Notes: generated by a model from the sequence alone, not told the origin. DNA of 64,000 bases from CAXBNB01 sp040222275 (GCA_040222275.1 JAVKDJ010000010.1:186001-250000); one strand, 5' to 3'; shown: positions 35,691 through 45,056, counted from the first letter of the stretch. A program made the numbers and translations.

Positions 35691-35816
35691 CCCTATAAAT
35701 TTAGGGCAAAAATAAATTTGATGCGCATCTCATCGCATATCACCATTTGCACATTCCTGTACGAAATTGACGAGTTGATATTTTGAAGGAAGAAAAAGAC
35801 TTACAATATCTGATAC

Positions 35817-36905
35817 TCATTGGAACAAGCCTCCCTCCAGAATATCCATTAGCCTTTCGTTTAGATAAAGCTTTTCTTTACCCACCTTCATAGATTTTAG
35901 AAATCCTTTTTTCTCCATTGAGATCAAATAATTTCCGACTGTCTTTGGGGTACCCAGACCAGCATCTATTAAGTGTTGTCTCTTTGTATATGGAAGTTTA
36001 AAGAGTAGTTCGATTAAGTCTTTGGAATACACTTTGGGTAAGCTCGTTTTAACTTCAGTGCTGTAGTTTTCCATCAATTGAATGATGGATTCAAGTCTGT
36101 GTAATACAGACTGGGCGGTTTGCTCGATCATATCAAGCATATATAATACAAACCCAGGCCAATCTTCTTTTTCAGTTACATTTCTCAAAGCACTGTAGTA
36201 GGAGGCTTTATGCTGCATGATATATTCGCTTAAGAATATTGCAGGAATATCAAGTAAGTGAGCCTGTTTTAGGTATAACAAGAGTAAAATCCTGCCCGTA
36301 CGACCGTTTCCGTCCATAAAAGGGTGAATTGCTTCGAATTGGTAGTGCAACAAAGCCATTTTTATGAGAGGGTCAAACGTTGTGTCTTCATTAATGAATT
36401 TTTCCAGGTTTGACATTTTCGACCGTATCACTTCTTCACCTGAAGGTGGGGTATAAACAATTTGTCCTTTCGGATTGGAAAGGGTTGTACCGGGTATGGT
36501 CCTTATACCAGCAGTATTTTGTTTGATACATTGAACGATTTCAATACAAAGGTTAGTGGTTATAAAGGGTTTCTGCTCAAGACTTTTTATTGCTAGCCAA
36601 ATAGCTTCTTTATAGCGAATAACTTCTTTCGTGGCTGGATTGTCATATTGTTTATCAGCTACTACTGACTTATACAAATCATCATTTGTGGTGATGATGT
36701 TTTCAATCTCAGAACTGGCTTTGGCTTCTTGAAAATGCAAAGTATCGAGAAAAAGTGCTGGGTTTGGGAGGTTTCTAATCGCTCCATTGAGTTGGGCCAA
36801 CGACCTGCTGGCGGCTATGTTCTTTCTTAAGACTTGTTTGGTCTCCACTTCGGTTTCCGGGGGTAATGGAGGTAAATCGTTATAAGGCTTAGACCGATCA
36901 AACAT
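35817..36905 (-). CDS. Class II Fic-domain AMP transferase with C-terminal winged helix
   Basis: The frame is open from 36965, but the ATG at 36905 (MFDRSKPYND) lies below the operator and is preferred; the protein then has 362 residues. The N-terminal inhibitory motif S64-S-E-I-E68-N69 fits (S/T)xxxE(G/N), the class II alpha-inh. The Fic core has HPFMDGNGRTGR (194-205). The C-terminal winged helix (about 300-355, KLPYTKRQHLIDAGLGTPKT) suggests DNA binding. Such Fic proteins transfer AMP from ATP onto protein targets. The upstream inverted repeats at 36914-36981 suggest autoregulation through the HTH domain. Confidence 0.9.
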   Translation of the reverse strand: MFDRSKPYNDLPPLPPETEVETKQVLRKNIAASRSLAQLNGAIRNLPNPALFLDTLHFQEAKASSEIENIITTNDDLYKSVVADKQYDNPATKEVIRYKEAIWLAIKSLEQKPFITTNLCIEIVQCIKQNTAGIRTIPGTTLSNPKGQIVYTPPSGEEVIRSKMSNLEKFINEDTTFDPLIKMALLHYQFEAIHPFMDGNGRTGRILLLLYLKQAHLLDIPAIFLSEYIMQHKASYYSALRNVTEKEDWPGFVLYMLDMIEQTAQSVLHRLESIIQLMENYSTEVKTSLPKVYSKDLIELLFKLPYTKRQHLIDAGLGTPKTVGNYLISMEKKGFLKSMKVGKEKLYLNERLMDILEGGLFQ

Positions 36906-36913
36906 GACTATAG

Positions 36914-36981
36914 TAACGAGGGTACAATTTACACTTGTGTTTATTACGAGGGTAAATATACCCATAATTTACCCTCGTTAT
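36914..36981. promoter_or_regulatory. Inverted-repeat operator cluster of the fic gene
   Basis: ATTACGAGGGTAAAT (36943-36957) and ATTTACCCTCGTTAT (36967-36981) form a 14-of-15 inverted repeat with a 9-nt centre. TAACGAGGGTA at 36914-36924 is a third half-site, and TCCCTCGTT (37001-37009) a weaker fourth. On the minus strand a -7-like TATATTTA lies in the spacer, so the repeats overlap the promoter. This is an operator, most simply for the Fic protein's own winged helix. Confidence 0.75.
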
Positions 36982-37159
36982 GCAATTGAGAGTAAAAACT
37001 TCCCTCGTTCAGAGGGACTGGGCAATGGCATTTTTTGATGATCAGGTGGGTGAATAAAGCAGGTGAGGTTGTGCCAGTCTGGGGTTTGGCGCCTTGACAT
37101 CCATTAGTAACCAGGAATTAATCAACATCACAGACAAACTGAAATAAATATGAAATCGT

Positions 37160-37167
37160 TAACTTTG
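37160..37167 (+). promoter_or_regulatory. Putative -7 element for the TA pair
   Basis: TAACTTTG fits TAnnTTTG, 18 nt before the antitoxin start at 37185. No TTG is found at a standard -33 distance. Confidence 0.4.
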
Positions 37168-37184
37168 GGAAAAGTGGAATCATT

Positions 37185-37409
37185 ATGGACATACAAGCCA
37201 CAAAGATAGAATTGATCCAACTGATGCTGAATACCCAGAAAGAGCAGGTGTTGCAAAGGATAAAGGATATTTTGCAAGAGGAAGAGAGCCAGGTCAGTGT
37301 AGAGCAGTATAACGTGGAACTTGAACGAGCAGATGCGGAAATAGACGAGGGGGAGTTTTACACCCACAAGGAAGCCGTTGAAAAGATCAAAGAATGGAGA
37401 AAGGGCTAA
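37185..37409 (+). CDS. Antitoxin of a RelE/ParE TA pair
   Basis: This 74-residue helical, charged protein starts MDIQATKIELIQLMLNTQKE and ends in a charged tail (HKEAVEKIKEWRKG). Its N-terminus is nearly the same as that of the antitoxin at 49141 (MDIQATKIDLIHWL), so the two are paralogues. It overlaps the toxin by 16 nt. Antitoxins of this kind bind the toxin through the C-terminal part. No HTH domain is evident, so autoregulation may need the toxin complex. Confidence 0.75.
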   Translation: MDIQATKIELIQLMLNTQKEQVLQRIKDILQEEESQVSVEQYNVELERADAEIDEGEFYTHKEAVEKIKEWRKG

Positions 37410-37690
37410 CCTGGAATAAATCTGCAGCAAATAGATTATCAAGAGAATTAAAACGTATCAGTCAGGACTCTATTCTTCAGGCAGAACGCGTTGAAGAAGG
37501 AATCCTGAAATGCCTAGACAGGGCATTAAAAAACCCTGAAAGTTATCCCCTCGATAAATATAAGCTCAAAAACAATGGCGATCACAGAGCTTTTGAAACA
37601 CATAGCTATCGGGTATCCTACCGCCATTTAAAAAATGAAGTTAGGGTGCTAAGAATACGTCATGTCAAACAATGCCCTAAAGATTATTGA
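37394..37690 (+). CDS. RelE/ParE-family toxin
   Basis: The 98-residue protein has the RelE/ParE beta-fold: WNKSAANRLSRELKRISQDS, KNPESYPLDKYKLKNNGDHR, FETHSYRVSYRHLKNEVRVL and the basic C-terminal IRHVKQCPKDY. It likely cleaves mRNA at the ribosome or poisons gyrase, depending on subfamily. Here the frame is intact, unlike the two other ParE/RelE loci in this window. It overlaps the antitoxin gene by 16 nt, the usual coupling. Activity is predicted only. Confidence 0.8.
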   Translation: MEKGLTWNKSAANRLSRELKRISQDSILQAERVEEGILKCLDRALKNPESYPLDKYKLKNNGDHRAFETHSYRVSYRHLKNEVRVLRIRHVKQCPKDY

Positions 37691-37914
37691 TGTATATGCC
37701 TAACCTACCGCACTGGTGAATTAATCAACTAAATCTGGTCTGATCATCTAGATAGGCGCAGAGAAGGGACATTTTCAAGTGAGTATTTCTACCCCACGTA
37801 TTGATATTGCCTCTGCTATGCCTTTTGCAATTTTCTTTAAAATGCTCCAATATTTTTTGATTCTACCTATGTGTTAGGGTTAGTCAAGTTTGGTTATTAT
37901 TACCTGCGCGCCCG
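37691..37914. other. Intergenic region, no feature recognised
   Basis: About 220 bp of AT-rich sequence between the toxin gene and the broken hypothetical gene. No ORF, hairpin or repeat with convincing support was seen. Confidence 0.4.
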
Positions 37915-38393
37915 TTAATCCAATTCTAAACTGTTTATACCCTTTACAAGGAATTCAAGAGTTTCACTTCTTTTAAGTTTAGTATTCGGGTCGTTTAAAT
38001 CACGTCGGATAGCCAGAAGGAAATCACAAAAGACTTTCATGCTGTAAAGTTGGGATCAGTATCCAACGTATTTTGATAGAAATGCTGCATCATTTTATTG
38101 TAAGTTCTTACCATTTCATCAGATCCAAATGTTATTAGATTAAAACCTGCTTTTTTATATTCAATCGATAAAATCATGGTGGAGGCCTTCTGTTCGGTTT
38201 TAGTACTTCCTCGTGATCCCAACATCATGATCAGAGGTTCAGTTATGATTTCATACGTTTTTAATCTTTTTTCCTTGGCCCGTTCTTCAATTGCAAGCAA
38301 CGAATCCTTCCTCGATTTCATGAACCAAGTTATAAGTCCACCGGTAGTGACAAGAATTGGAGAAAGAATGGCTAAGAGAATAGTTTGGTTCAT
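37915..38393 (-). pseudogene. Anchored hypothetical protein, apparently split by a frameshift
   Basis: The first part (38393-38037, 118 residues) has one N-terminal transmembrane helix (4-24) and a cytosolic coiled part (FMKSRKDSLLAIEERAKEKR). A second frame begins with ATG at 38038-38040, overlapping its stop by 3-4 nt, and gives 41 residues: MKVFCDFLLAIRRDLNDPNT ... LEFLVKGINSL. In related proteins the stretch FGSDEMVRTYNKMMQHF is continuous with a (F/L)xxLxLAIRRDL segment, so the two frames look like one gene broken by a single-base change. Translational coupling of two genes is the alternative. Function unknown. Confidence 0.6.
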
Positions 38394-38865
38394 GTTTTCA
38401 TGATGATAATATCTGTCTGAGCAACCGATACTTACTTTAAATATAGTCCTATTTTGTTATTTTTATAAAGTGCAATTTATCATAACCGGGGCATATATAG
38501 TATATGACCTTTTTCCAATATTTGATAGGAGAAATAGTCCGCTTATTAGAACAAACCTTCAAGGTTTTTCTCATTGAAATGGCAGAAAAGTCTTATATAT
38601 TGGCAATACATGGACGAAGAAACCTTGGAGGTTTTGCTTCACTCAAGCCGTAAAGCCCACCAATAAAAGGTTCCCGAAAACAAGGAAAAGTAAGAAACTC
38701 AACCTGGCCTTATGCATCTCCAAATAACATATGGTGCAAGAATAAGAACTAAAGCCGTGCGGTGAACGCCCACAGAACCAACATGCACTTATCTGATCCA
38801 CAAGTTTTAACATTTTAAGTCCCCAGGCATTTATATTGATATATTTTTGCATGAAAATATAGTTT
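38394..38865. other. Divergent intergenic region with two short hairpins
   Basis: About 470 bp with no convincing gene. AAACC-TTCAA-GGTTT (38553-38567) and AAACCT-TGG-AGGTTT (about 38621-38635) are short related stem-loops. The first is followed by TTTTTC and could act as a weak terminator. TATTTTTG at 38842-38849 fits the -7 consensus 16 nt before the M48 start. Confidence 0.4.
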
Positions 38866-40107
38866 ATGCAGGAACAGACCATATTATACCTTCTATTGGG
38901 CATCACCACTTTCGATTTTGTGTTTGACAAGATACTGTCCTACCTCAATAATAAAAACAGGAAGCTGCCCATACCGAAAACACTGGAGGGGATCTACGAT
39001 GAGGCTCAGTATAAGAAGTCGCAGGAGTACCACAAGGTATCCAATAATTTTTCCATCATCACTTCCTCAATAGGGTTCGTAGTGGCCATGTGCATGTTGT
39101 ATTTTGGGGTGTTTGGTTGGATCGATGGTTGGCTGAGGGGCATAGCTCCTTTGAATATCGTAGCTTCCCTGTACTTTTTCGGGATACTCTACTTTGCCTC
39201 CGACATACTTACCATTCCGTTCCAGCTCTACAGCACTTTTGTGATTGAAGAGAAGTTTGGCTTCAACAAAACTACACCTAAAACTTTCATCCTGGACAAA
39301 ATCAAAGGATACCTGCTGACCGTCATCATAGGAGGGCTTATCCTGGGTACGTTGATATACCTGGTGTTTTCCATGGGGCAGGATTTTTGGGTGTACTTCT
39401 GGGTGATCATATCCGTTTTTATGGTGTTTGTCAATATGTTTTACACCTCCCTGATAGTACCTATTTTTAACAAACTGAAACCATTGGAAGATGGTGAGTT
39501 GAAATCGGCCATAGAAAACTACAGTAAAAGGGTCATGTTTCCGTTGACCAATATTTTTGTAATAGATGGCTCCAAAAGGTCGTCAAAGGGCAATGCGTTT
39601 TTCTCTGGTTTTGGAAAAAAGAAAAAGGTGGTACTCTATGATACCCTTATTGATAAACACACGACGGATGAACTGGTAGCCGTTTTAGCGCATGAAGTGG
39701 GCCACTTCAAGAAAAAGCACATTATCTGGTCAATGGTCCTGGGTATATTGCAGACAGGGGTAATGCTCTACCTACTTTCCCTCATGATTTTCAACAGCGA
39801 AGTGTCCTATGCTATGGGTGGGGAAACTACAGCCATGCACCTGAATATGTTGGCCTTTGGTATACTTTTTTCGCCACTATCAAAAATTACTGGTGTATTG
39901 ATGAATGTCTTCAGTAGAAAAAATGAGTATGAAGCAGACGCTTATGCGGTGACTACCTTCGACAAAAAACCTTTGATTAATGCATTGAAAAAACTCACCA
40001 GCGACAACCTGGGCAATTTGACACCTCATCCCTGGTATGTGTTTTTCAACTATTCACACCCCTCGCTGTTGCAAAGGATAGAGGCTATGGAGCGGGTGGG
40101 AAAGTAA
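38866..40107 (+). CDS. M48-family membrane zinc metallopeptidase (Ste24-like)
   Basis: The 413-residue polytopic protein has about six to seven transmembrane helices and the gluzincin motif HEVGH (276-280), followed by FKKKH. A downstream Glu ligand lies in NEYEADAYAV (about 350). This is the CAAX prenyl protease 1/Ste24 form: the length and SKRSSKGNAFFSGFGKKKKV are typical. In bacteria these proteins handle membrane-protein quality control, since prenylation is absent. It converges on gpsA. Confidence 0.92.
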   Translation: MQEQTILYLLLGITTFDFVFDKILSYLNNKNRKLPIPKTLEGIYDEAQYKKSQEYHKVSNNFSIITSSIGFVVAMCMLYFGVFGWIDGWLRGIAPLNIVASLYFFGILYFASDILTIPFQLYSTFVIEEKFGFNKTTPKTFILDKIKGYLLTVIIGGLILGTLIYLVFSMGQDFWVYFWVIISVFMVFVNMFYTSLIVPIFNKLKPLEDGELKSAIENYSKRVMFPLTNIFVIDGSKRSSKGNAFFSGFGKKKKVVLYDTLIDKHTTDELVAVLAHEVGHFKKKHIIWSMVLGILQTGVMLYLLSLMIFNSEVSYAMGGETTAMHLNMLAFGILFSPLSKITGVLMNVFSRKNEYEADAYAVTTFDKKPLINALKKLTSDNLGNLTPHPWYVFFNYSHPSLLQRIEAMERVGK

Positions 40108-40119
40108 ATTGGTTTAATC

Positions 40120-41175
40120 TTAAATGAAATCGATCTCCGTTCTGAAAGGAAATTTCATAAAAAACGCATGTGATTCCTTCACGGTCATCTTTCCTTCGAA
40201 GATTTTGAGCAACGTCTCGGTGATAGGGCACCTGAAGTCATAACTTTCGGCCAATCTGTTGACGATGTTTACTGTATTCACTCCCTCGGCAACTTCCTCC
40301 ATAGTAGCCAGGATTTTATCAAGTGGCTCACCCTGTGCCAGGCGGTAGCCCACTGTATAATTACGGCTAAGCTTGGATGTGCAGGTAGCCACCAAGTCAC
40401 CCAGGCCAGCCAGTCCCAGAAAAGCCTGGGTATTGCCACCAAGGGCTTTCCCAATATGGATCATTTCCACCATACCCCGGCTTATGAGCAGGGATTTGGA
40501 GTTTTCCCCCAACCCCATGCCGCTGATGGCCCCTGCGGCTATGGCAATGATGTTTTTCAAGATGCCACATAGTTCTATCCCGATGAGGTCGTTGCTGCCA
40601 TATACCAAAAACCTCTCGTTTTTAAGCAGTTTCTGGCCTGCATCTATCACCTCCTCAAAATGGCTGGCCACCACTGTAGCGGCAGGTTGGTGCATCTCTA
40701 TTTCCTTGGCCAGGTTTGGGCCGGCCAGACATCCCACCCGGAGCACACAACTTTCTTCCCGGATTACCTCGCTCATGGTTTTCACATGTTTTCTGGTCAG
40801 TGGGTTTTGTTTGTTGATGACTTCACCCGCCTGGGTACTGATGTCCAATCCTTTGGTACCGTGGATCAGGATATGATAGGGCCTCAGGTAGGGGGATAGC
40901 TGTACCATCATACTTCTGAAATTGGCGGAGGGCACAATAGGGAATATGATTTCGCATTGCTCGGCTATTTCCCGGATATCGCTGGTGATGGTAATGTTGT
41001 CGTGGATGCGGTTGCCAAGGTTGGTTCGGGTATTGGCGATTTGACCGGCTTTTTCCTTGTCCCTTACGAATAGCAGAACAGGGCTTTTTTCGGCAATAAT
41101 ATTGGAAATGGCCGTCCCGAAACTGCCAGCACCTACCACGCCGATCATATTTTTAGGAGAAGTTTTCAAGTTCAT
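40120..41175 (-). CDS. gpsA: NAD(P)-dependent glycerol-3-phosphate dehydrogenase
   Basis: GpsA reduces dihydroxyacetone phosphate to sn-glycerol-3-phosphate, the backbone of phospholipids. The 351 residues have the Rossmann start GVVGAGSFGTAISNI (about 12-26), GLDISTQ, the catalytic Lys region with LKNIIAIAAGAISGMGLGEN, and GLAGLGDLVATCTSKLSRNY. The upstream acyltransferase gene overlaps by 23 nt. The two enzymes act in sequence: GpsA makes the acceptor and the acyltransferase acylates it. Confidence 0.95.
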   Translation of the reverse strand: MNLKTSPKNMIGVVGAGSFGTAISNIIAEKSPVLLFVRDKEKAGQIANTRTNLGNRIHDNITITSDIREIAEQCEIIFPIVPSANFRSMMVQLSPYLRPYHILIHGTKGLDISTQAGEVINKQNPLTRKHVKTMSEVIREESCVLRVGCLAGPNLAKEIEMHQPAATVVASHFEEVIDAGQKLLKNERFLVYGSNDLIGIELCGILKNIIAIAAGAISGMGLGENSKSLLISRGMVEMIHIGKALGGNTQAFLGLAGLGDLVATCTSKLSRNYTVGYRLAQGEPLDKILATMEEVAEGVNTVNIVNRLAESYDFRCPITETLLKIFEGKMTVKESHAFFMKFPFRTEIDFI

Positions 41176-42850
41176 AACCCAACAACCTGTTATGATAGAA
41201 ATACAATAGGTTCATGTTTTTTACAACAATGTCCCCATTTTTTGCTTTGTCCAGTGGAGGTACCGGGTGGTACATGCCCAAATTCTTCAGGCCATGATCG
41301 ATGAGCTTGTCCATATCACCATTCAGCATCTCGCCCATGCCGACCTCCCCGCGTTTTTTCATTTCTTTGATTTCCCCCAAAAAGACCCGCACTTTGTCCC
41401 TAAAAGAATCGTATTCAATGCGGAGGTCGGCCACTGGCAGGCGAAGCAGGCTGTAAAGGTCGAGATGGCTGAACCGCTTACCGATCATCCTGAAAGCCGT
41501 AAAGGCCACCAGATGACTGGATTGCACCCGGTTGTTTTTGTGAAATTCTTCCACAATCCTTTTACCCAGTATTCTGTTGTATTCCTGCTCCCGCTGGTTG
41601 TCTTCTGTGATCTGGCCCCCTGACCGGAAGTAGTCCCTTAGGTCAATGTGGTTGCCATTTTTGTCCAGGCTGTTGCCATTGTCGTCCACGTAGTTGCCCA
41701 CTACATCTATGGCTTTGCCTATAGATACCGATACCCCTGATCCCCGGGTAAAAAACTTAATGAGAAACTTTGAAATTTTATAAGAGGAGGTGTATTCATC
41801 ACTCTCCTGATAGTACCGTTGTTGCCCTTTTCTTTTCAGGTAATCATTGACAAGGCTGGGGGCCTCCAACACAAAGTGGTAGTTGGTAGTGACCGGGACA
41901 ATAAAAATCTTTCGGGAGTTGATATTGTCTTCATTTTGATAAATCTGGCGCTGTGCTTCGATCGCCGTGCCGAGTAGCCCCAGTTTAAGGGATTTCTCTA
42001 TTTTCCCCGATCTAGACCTTGTTCCGCCTGGAAAAAACAGGCTGTGGCACCCTTCCCTCAGGGCTATGGTAGAATACGTTCGCAATGTTTCCAGGTAGAT
42101 GGCGTTCTTTTTCCTTCTATCTACTTTGTAGGCGCCAAGACTGTTCATGAAGTAGGCGAAAATCTTTACATTGAACAGGTTGAGCCCTGCACCATAAATA
42201 AATGGGGGTAGTCCCAGGTATTGGATCACCCAGCCTATTAGTGGCGAGTCGAGGTTGCTGAAGTGGGTGGGCACCATCACTACAGTACCGATCCTGGCGA
42301 GTTTCCTGATTTGGTCGTTTTCACCTACTATGTGTATTTTGTCGTCCAGGTCGAGCTGGTTGCTAAACAATGACCAGGGTCCCCTAACACGTGCTGCATT
42401 GAGCAGCCTGGCGAAACCGATGGTGGCTATAGTCCTGGCAAACCTGTACCAGGAGGGCCGGAAATTGCCGGCGATTTCTTCGGCATACCGGCGGGTGATT
42501 TCCTTAAGTATATCTTTAAGTTTGGCATCAGCTTTATCGCCGGGTAGGTTGTCTGTATCGGCAATATTTTTTTGAAGTGTTTCAAAATACTCTTTTTCGT
42601 CTTTCGGATCTACCCGCCAAGGGTTGTGCTTCACGCGTTGAAGCTCTCTATATACCGTTATTTCGAGTTCTTCTCGCAGCGATTTTCCCCTTGGGGCTTC
42701 TAACAGGTTGTCATAGCTTTCATCAAATACCAGATCGATGAATTCGTCCCTTTTTTTGGCCATCTGAACTACAGGCCAACTCTTGGTATCTTTTAAGATG
42801 GGTCTGTATTTCGTTTTTTTTCTCCTCTTTCTCAGTACGATCTGCCTCAT
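41153..42850 (-). CDS. Glycerophosphate acyltransferase (PlsB-like, long form)
   Basis: The 565-residue membrane-associated protein has the PlsC/PlsB-type motifs PTHFSNLDSPLIGW (HX4D catalytic pair, about 195-208), an FFPGGTRSRSGKIEKSLKLG motif (FPEGTRS-like with Gly for Glu), and VPVTTNYHFVLEAP. It resembles the large Bacteroidota acyltransferases annotated as PlsB-like or 1-acyl-G3P acyltransferases. It overlaps gpsA and lies upstream in the same operon. The acyl donor and the position acylated are unclear. Confidence 0.88.
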   Translation of the reverse strand: MRQIVLRKRRKKTKYRPILKDTKSWPVVQMAKKRDEFIDLVFDESYDNLLEAPRGKSLREELEITVYRELQRVKHNPWRVDPKDEKEYFETLQKNIADTDNLPGDKADAKLKDILKEITRRYAEEIAGNFRPSWYRFARTIATIGFARLLNAARVRGPWSLFSNQLDLDDKIHIVGENDQIRKLARIGTVVMVPTHFSNLDSPLIGWVIQYLGLPPFIYGAGLNLFNVKIFAYFMNSLGAYKVDRRKKNAIYLETLRTYSTIALREGCHSLFFPGGTRSRSGKIEKSLKLGLLGTAIEAQRQIYQNEDNINSRKIFIVPVTTNYHFVLEAPSLVNDYLKRKGQQRYYQESDEYTSSYKISKFLIKFFTRGSGVSVSIGKAIDVVGNYVDDNGNSLDKNGNHIDLRDYFRSGGQITEDNQREQEYNRILGKRIVEEFHKNNRVQSSHLVAFTAFRMIGKRFSHLDLYSLLRLPVADLRIEYDSFRDKVRVFLGEIKEMKKRGEVGMGEMLNGDMDKLIDHGLKNLGMYHPVPPLDKAKNGDIVVKNMNLLYFYHNRLLGYELENFS

Positions 42851-43051
42851 AGCTATAGTTTACACCGGCAATATACCATTATCTGAAATTCTAATTAGTA
42901 TTTGCCCTCGGTTTTGACGGGAATCCAGCCGTATCGAGCCACCCTGTTTTAAGGCCCTTGAAACAGACAGGCTGAATAAACGCCGGACGCTTACGGTTGA
43001 ATTTTAATTTCCCTATTATTGCAAAATCTTATACAATAGCCCGCAAAAGTA

Positions 43052-43711
43052 ATGAACAGAAACATAAAAATTGCACCATCTTTATTATCAGCAGATTTTT
43101 CCCGCCTGGGTGAAGACATCAGACTAGTAGAGGAAGGTGGGGCTGATGTGATACATTATGACGTAATGGATGGCCATTTTGTGCCAAACCTTACCATTGG
43201 TCCGTTGGTGCTGAAAGATATAAGAAAATGCACGAAACTGCCTATAGATGTACACCTGATGATCACCGACCCGGATCAATACATTCCGGCATTTGCCAAG
43301 GCCGGGGCGGATATGATTTCTGTTCATATGGAGGCATGCACCCACCTTCACAGAACGGTACAGTTGATAAAGGAGCACAAATGTAAAGCCGGTGTAGTGC
43401 TCAATCCGCATACGCCGCTCAATACCCTGGACATGATCCTGCCTTCCCTGGACTTTGTCCTGATCATGTCGGTAAACCCCGGGTTCGGTGGGCAAAAACT
43501 GATCCCTGAAACCCTGGATAAAATTGCCAGTCTAAAACAAATACTCATCGAAAGAGGTCTTGAGCATATAGAAATAGAGATAGACGGAGGGGTAAAGCTT
43601 GATAACATCAAGTCCGTAATCGATGCAGGCACTGATATCATAGTTTCGGGATCGGGGATTTACAATGCCGACGACCCGCAGGAAACCATCCGGTTGATGA
43701 AAGAGGCGTAA
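43052..43711 (+). CDS. rpe: Ribulose-phosphate 3-epimerase
   Basis: Rpe interconverts ribulose-5-P and xylulose-5-P in the pentose phosphate pathway. The 219-residue TIM barrel shows IAPSLLSADFSRLG (start), HYDVMDGHFVPNLTIG with the catalytic Asp, the metal His in DVHLMI and MSVHMEA, MSVNPGFGGQ, and EIDGGVKLDNI with the second catalytic Asp and GSGIYN phosphate loop. It is a single gene with a 200-nt upstream gap. Confidence 0.95.
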   Translation: MNRNIKIAPSLLSADFSRLGEDIRLVEEGGADVIHYDVMDGHFVPNLTIGPLVLKDIRKCTKLPIDVHLMITDPDQYIPAFAKAGADMISVHMEACTHLHRTVQLIKEHKCKAGVVLNPHTPLNTLDMILPSLDFVLIMSVNPGFGGQKLIPETLDKIASLKQILIERGLEHIEIEIDGGVKLDNIKSVIDAGTDIIVSGSGIYNADDPQETIRLMKEA

Positions 43712-43909
43712 AGGCCCTTGCCCACTCTGCTTTGATTTTCCCTTTTTGGTTTTAGGAAACAGAGTTACTCACCTAAAACAGCCATTTCCATGACCCTCTT
43801 CACATCGGTGGTATATGGGGCCACCACATTAGTTCACAAGCTGTGATATGTTGTGAGTAGTTGGGTTCTTCCACCGGATTTCAGGTATCATGCCCAACAA
43901 AAAAATCAG

Positions 43910-43917
43910 TATCTTTG
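43910..43917 (+). promoter_or_regulatory. Putative -7 element for the slipin gene
   Basis: TATCTTTG fits TAnnTTTG, 74 nt before the slipin start at 43992, in a 280-nt intergenic region with no other feature. No TTG at the usual -33 spacing is evident. Confidence 0.4.
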
Positions 43918-43991
43918 GTATTGGGCCCTATGTAGATATGGCAATACTCAATCAAAGACAGGTGTTTGAGATAACCTAAAAACTATAGACT

Positions 43992-44870
43992 ATGGATAAT
44001 CCTGTAATAGTATTTGTCGTCCTCGTACTTGTTGTAATGGGCTTGCTGACCCAAAGTTTCGGCATAGCCAAGGAATGGGAAAAGCATGCGGTCTTCTTCC
44101 TTGGAAAGTTGAGCAGAATAGTGGGGCCGGGAATCTATTTGAAAATACCCATTCTTGAGTCTGTTTTCTATAAGGTGGATACCCGGATTATTACGTATGC
44201 AGCTCCCTTGCAAAAAGGATTGACTCAAGACAATATCCCTGTAGAAGTAGATGCTGTGGTCTTCTACAAAGTCAAAGACCCCAGGGAAGCTATGCTCAAT
44301 GTAGAGGACTATCACGAAGCAACCAAACTGAGGTCTAGGTCAGCCTTGAGGGATATGGTTGGGAAATCTACACTTGACCAGCTATTGTCCAAGAGAAACG
44401 AAATAGGAAAACTCTTACAAAAGAACATCACAGAGTTTGTTGGGATATGGGGAATAGAAGTACTGGCTGTAGAAATTAAGGATGTCATTGTATCTAAAGA
44501 TCTGGAGGATGCCATTGCAAGGGAGGCTGCTGCCGAAAGGGAAAAACGGGCAAGGATAAAATTGTCCGAAGCGGAAGACCTGTCTGCCAATGCTTTTATA
44601 ACTGCAGCAAACAAGTATGAAAACAATGCCATTGCCCTACAATTGCGCTCAATGAACATGCTGTATGAAATATGCCTGGAAGGTAAATCCACCATGGTGT
44701 TCGTACCAACGGATAATGCGAACAATGGCATGCCGGGCATCATAGGCCTGGAAAGCTATAAAGATCTAATAGAAAAACATAAGGCCCAATCGGTAGTTGA
44801 AAAACAGACCGACAAGGAGGGACAAAAAAATGAAGAGGAATTTGGGGAAAGCCAGCCTTCTGACAGCTAA
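43992..44870 (+). CDS. Slipin/stomatin-like SPFH protein
   Basis: The 292-residue protein has an N-terminal membrane helix (4-22) and an SPFH domain: EWEKHAVFFLGKLSRIVGPG, VDTRIITYAAPLQKGLTQDN, VEVDAVVFYKVKDPREAMLN, then the coiled REAAAEREKRARIKLSEAED and a C-terminal oligomerising segment. Slipins build membrane microdomain rings and often pair with an NfeD protease, which is not adjacent here. The tail is acidic and polar (KEGQKNEEEFGESQ). Confidence 0.92.
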   Translation: MDNPVIVFVVLVLVVMGLLTQSFGIAKEWEKHAVFFLGKLSRIVGPGIYLKIPILESVFYKVDTRIITYAAPLQKGLTQDNIPVEVDAVVFYKVKDPREAMLNVEDYHEATKLRSRSALRDMVGKSTLDQLLSKRNEIGKLLQKNITEFVGIWGIEVLAVEIKDVIVSKDLEDAIAREAAAEREKRARIKLSEAEDLSANAFITAANKYENNAIALQLRSMNMLYEICLEGKSTMVFVPTDNANNGMPGIIGLESYKDLIEKHKAQSVVEKQTDKEGQKNEEEFGESQPSDS

Positions 44871-45056
44871 TTGTAAGCGATTGACGTTGGATGCCTGCAG
44901 GGCCAATTGGTTCCACCTATTGACTTCATTAATTTAAGGAAACCCCATATAGGCCCGAAGTTTAGGTATGGTTGTTAACGAATTGTTAAAATGGAAAAAC
45001 AGCCGGCTTTTCCAACCGAATCTTTTAAATTTTGACAAGGTAAAAACAATCCCATC

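Noticed and set aside
38643..38930. A 95-residue minus-strand ORF between the broken gene and the M48 protease
   Set aside because: It overlaps the M48 start, has no recognisable domain and an irregular Cys/Leu-rich composition; it is probably a chance frame.
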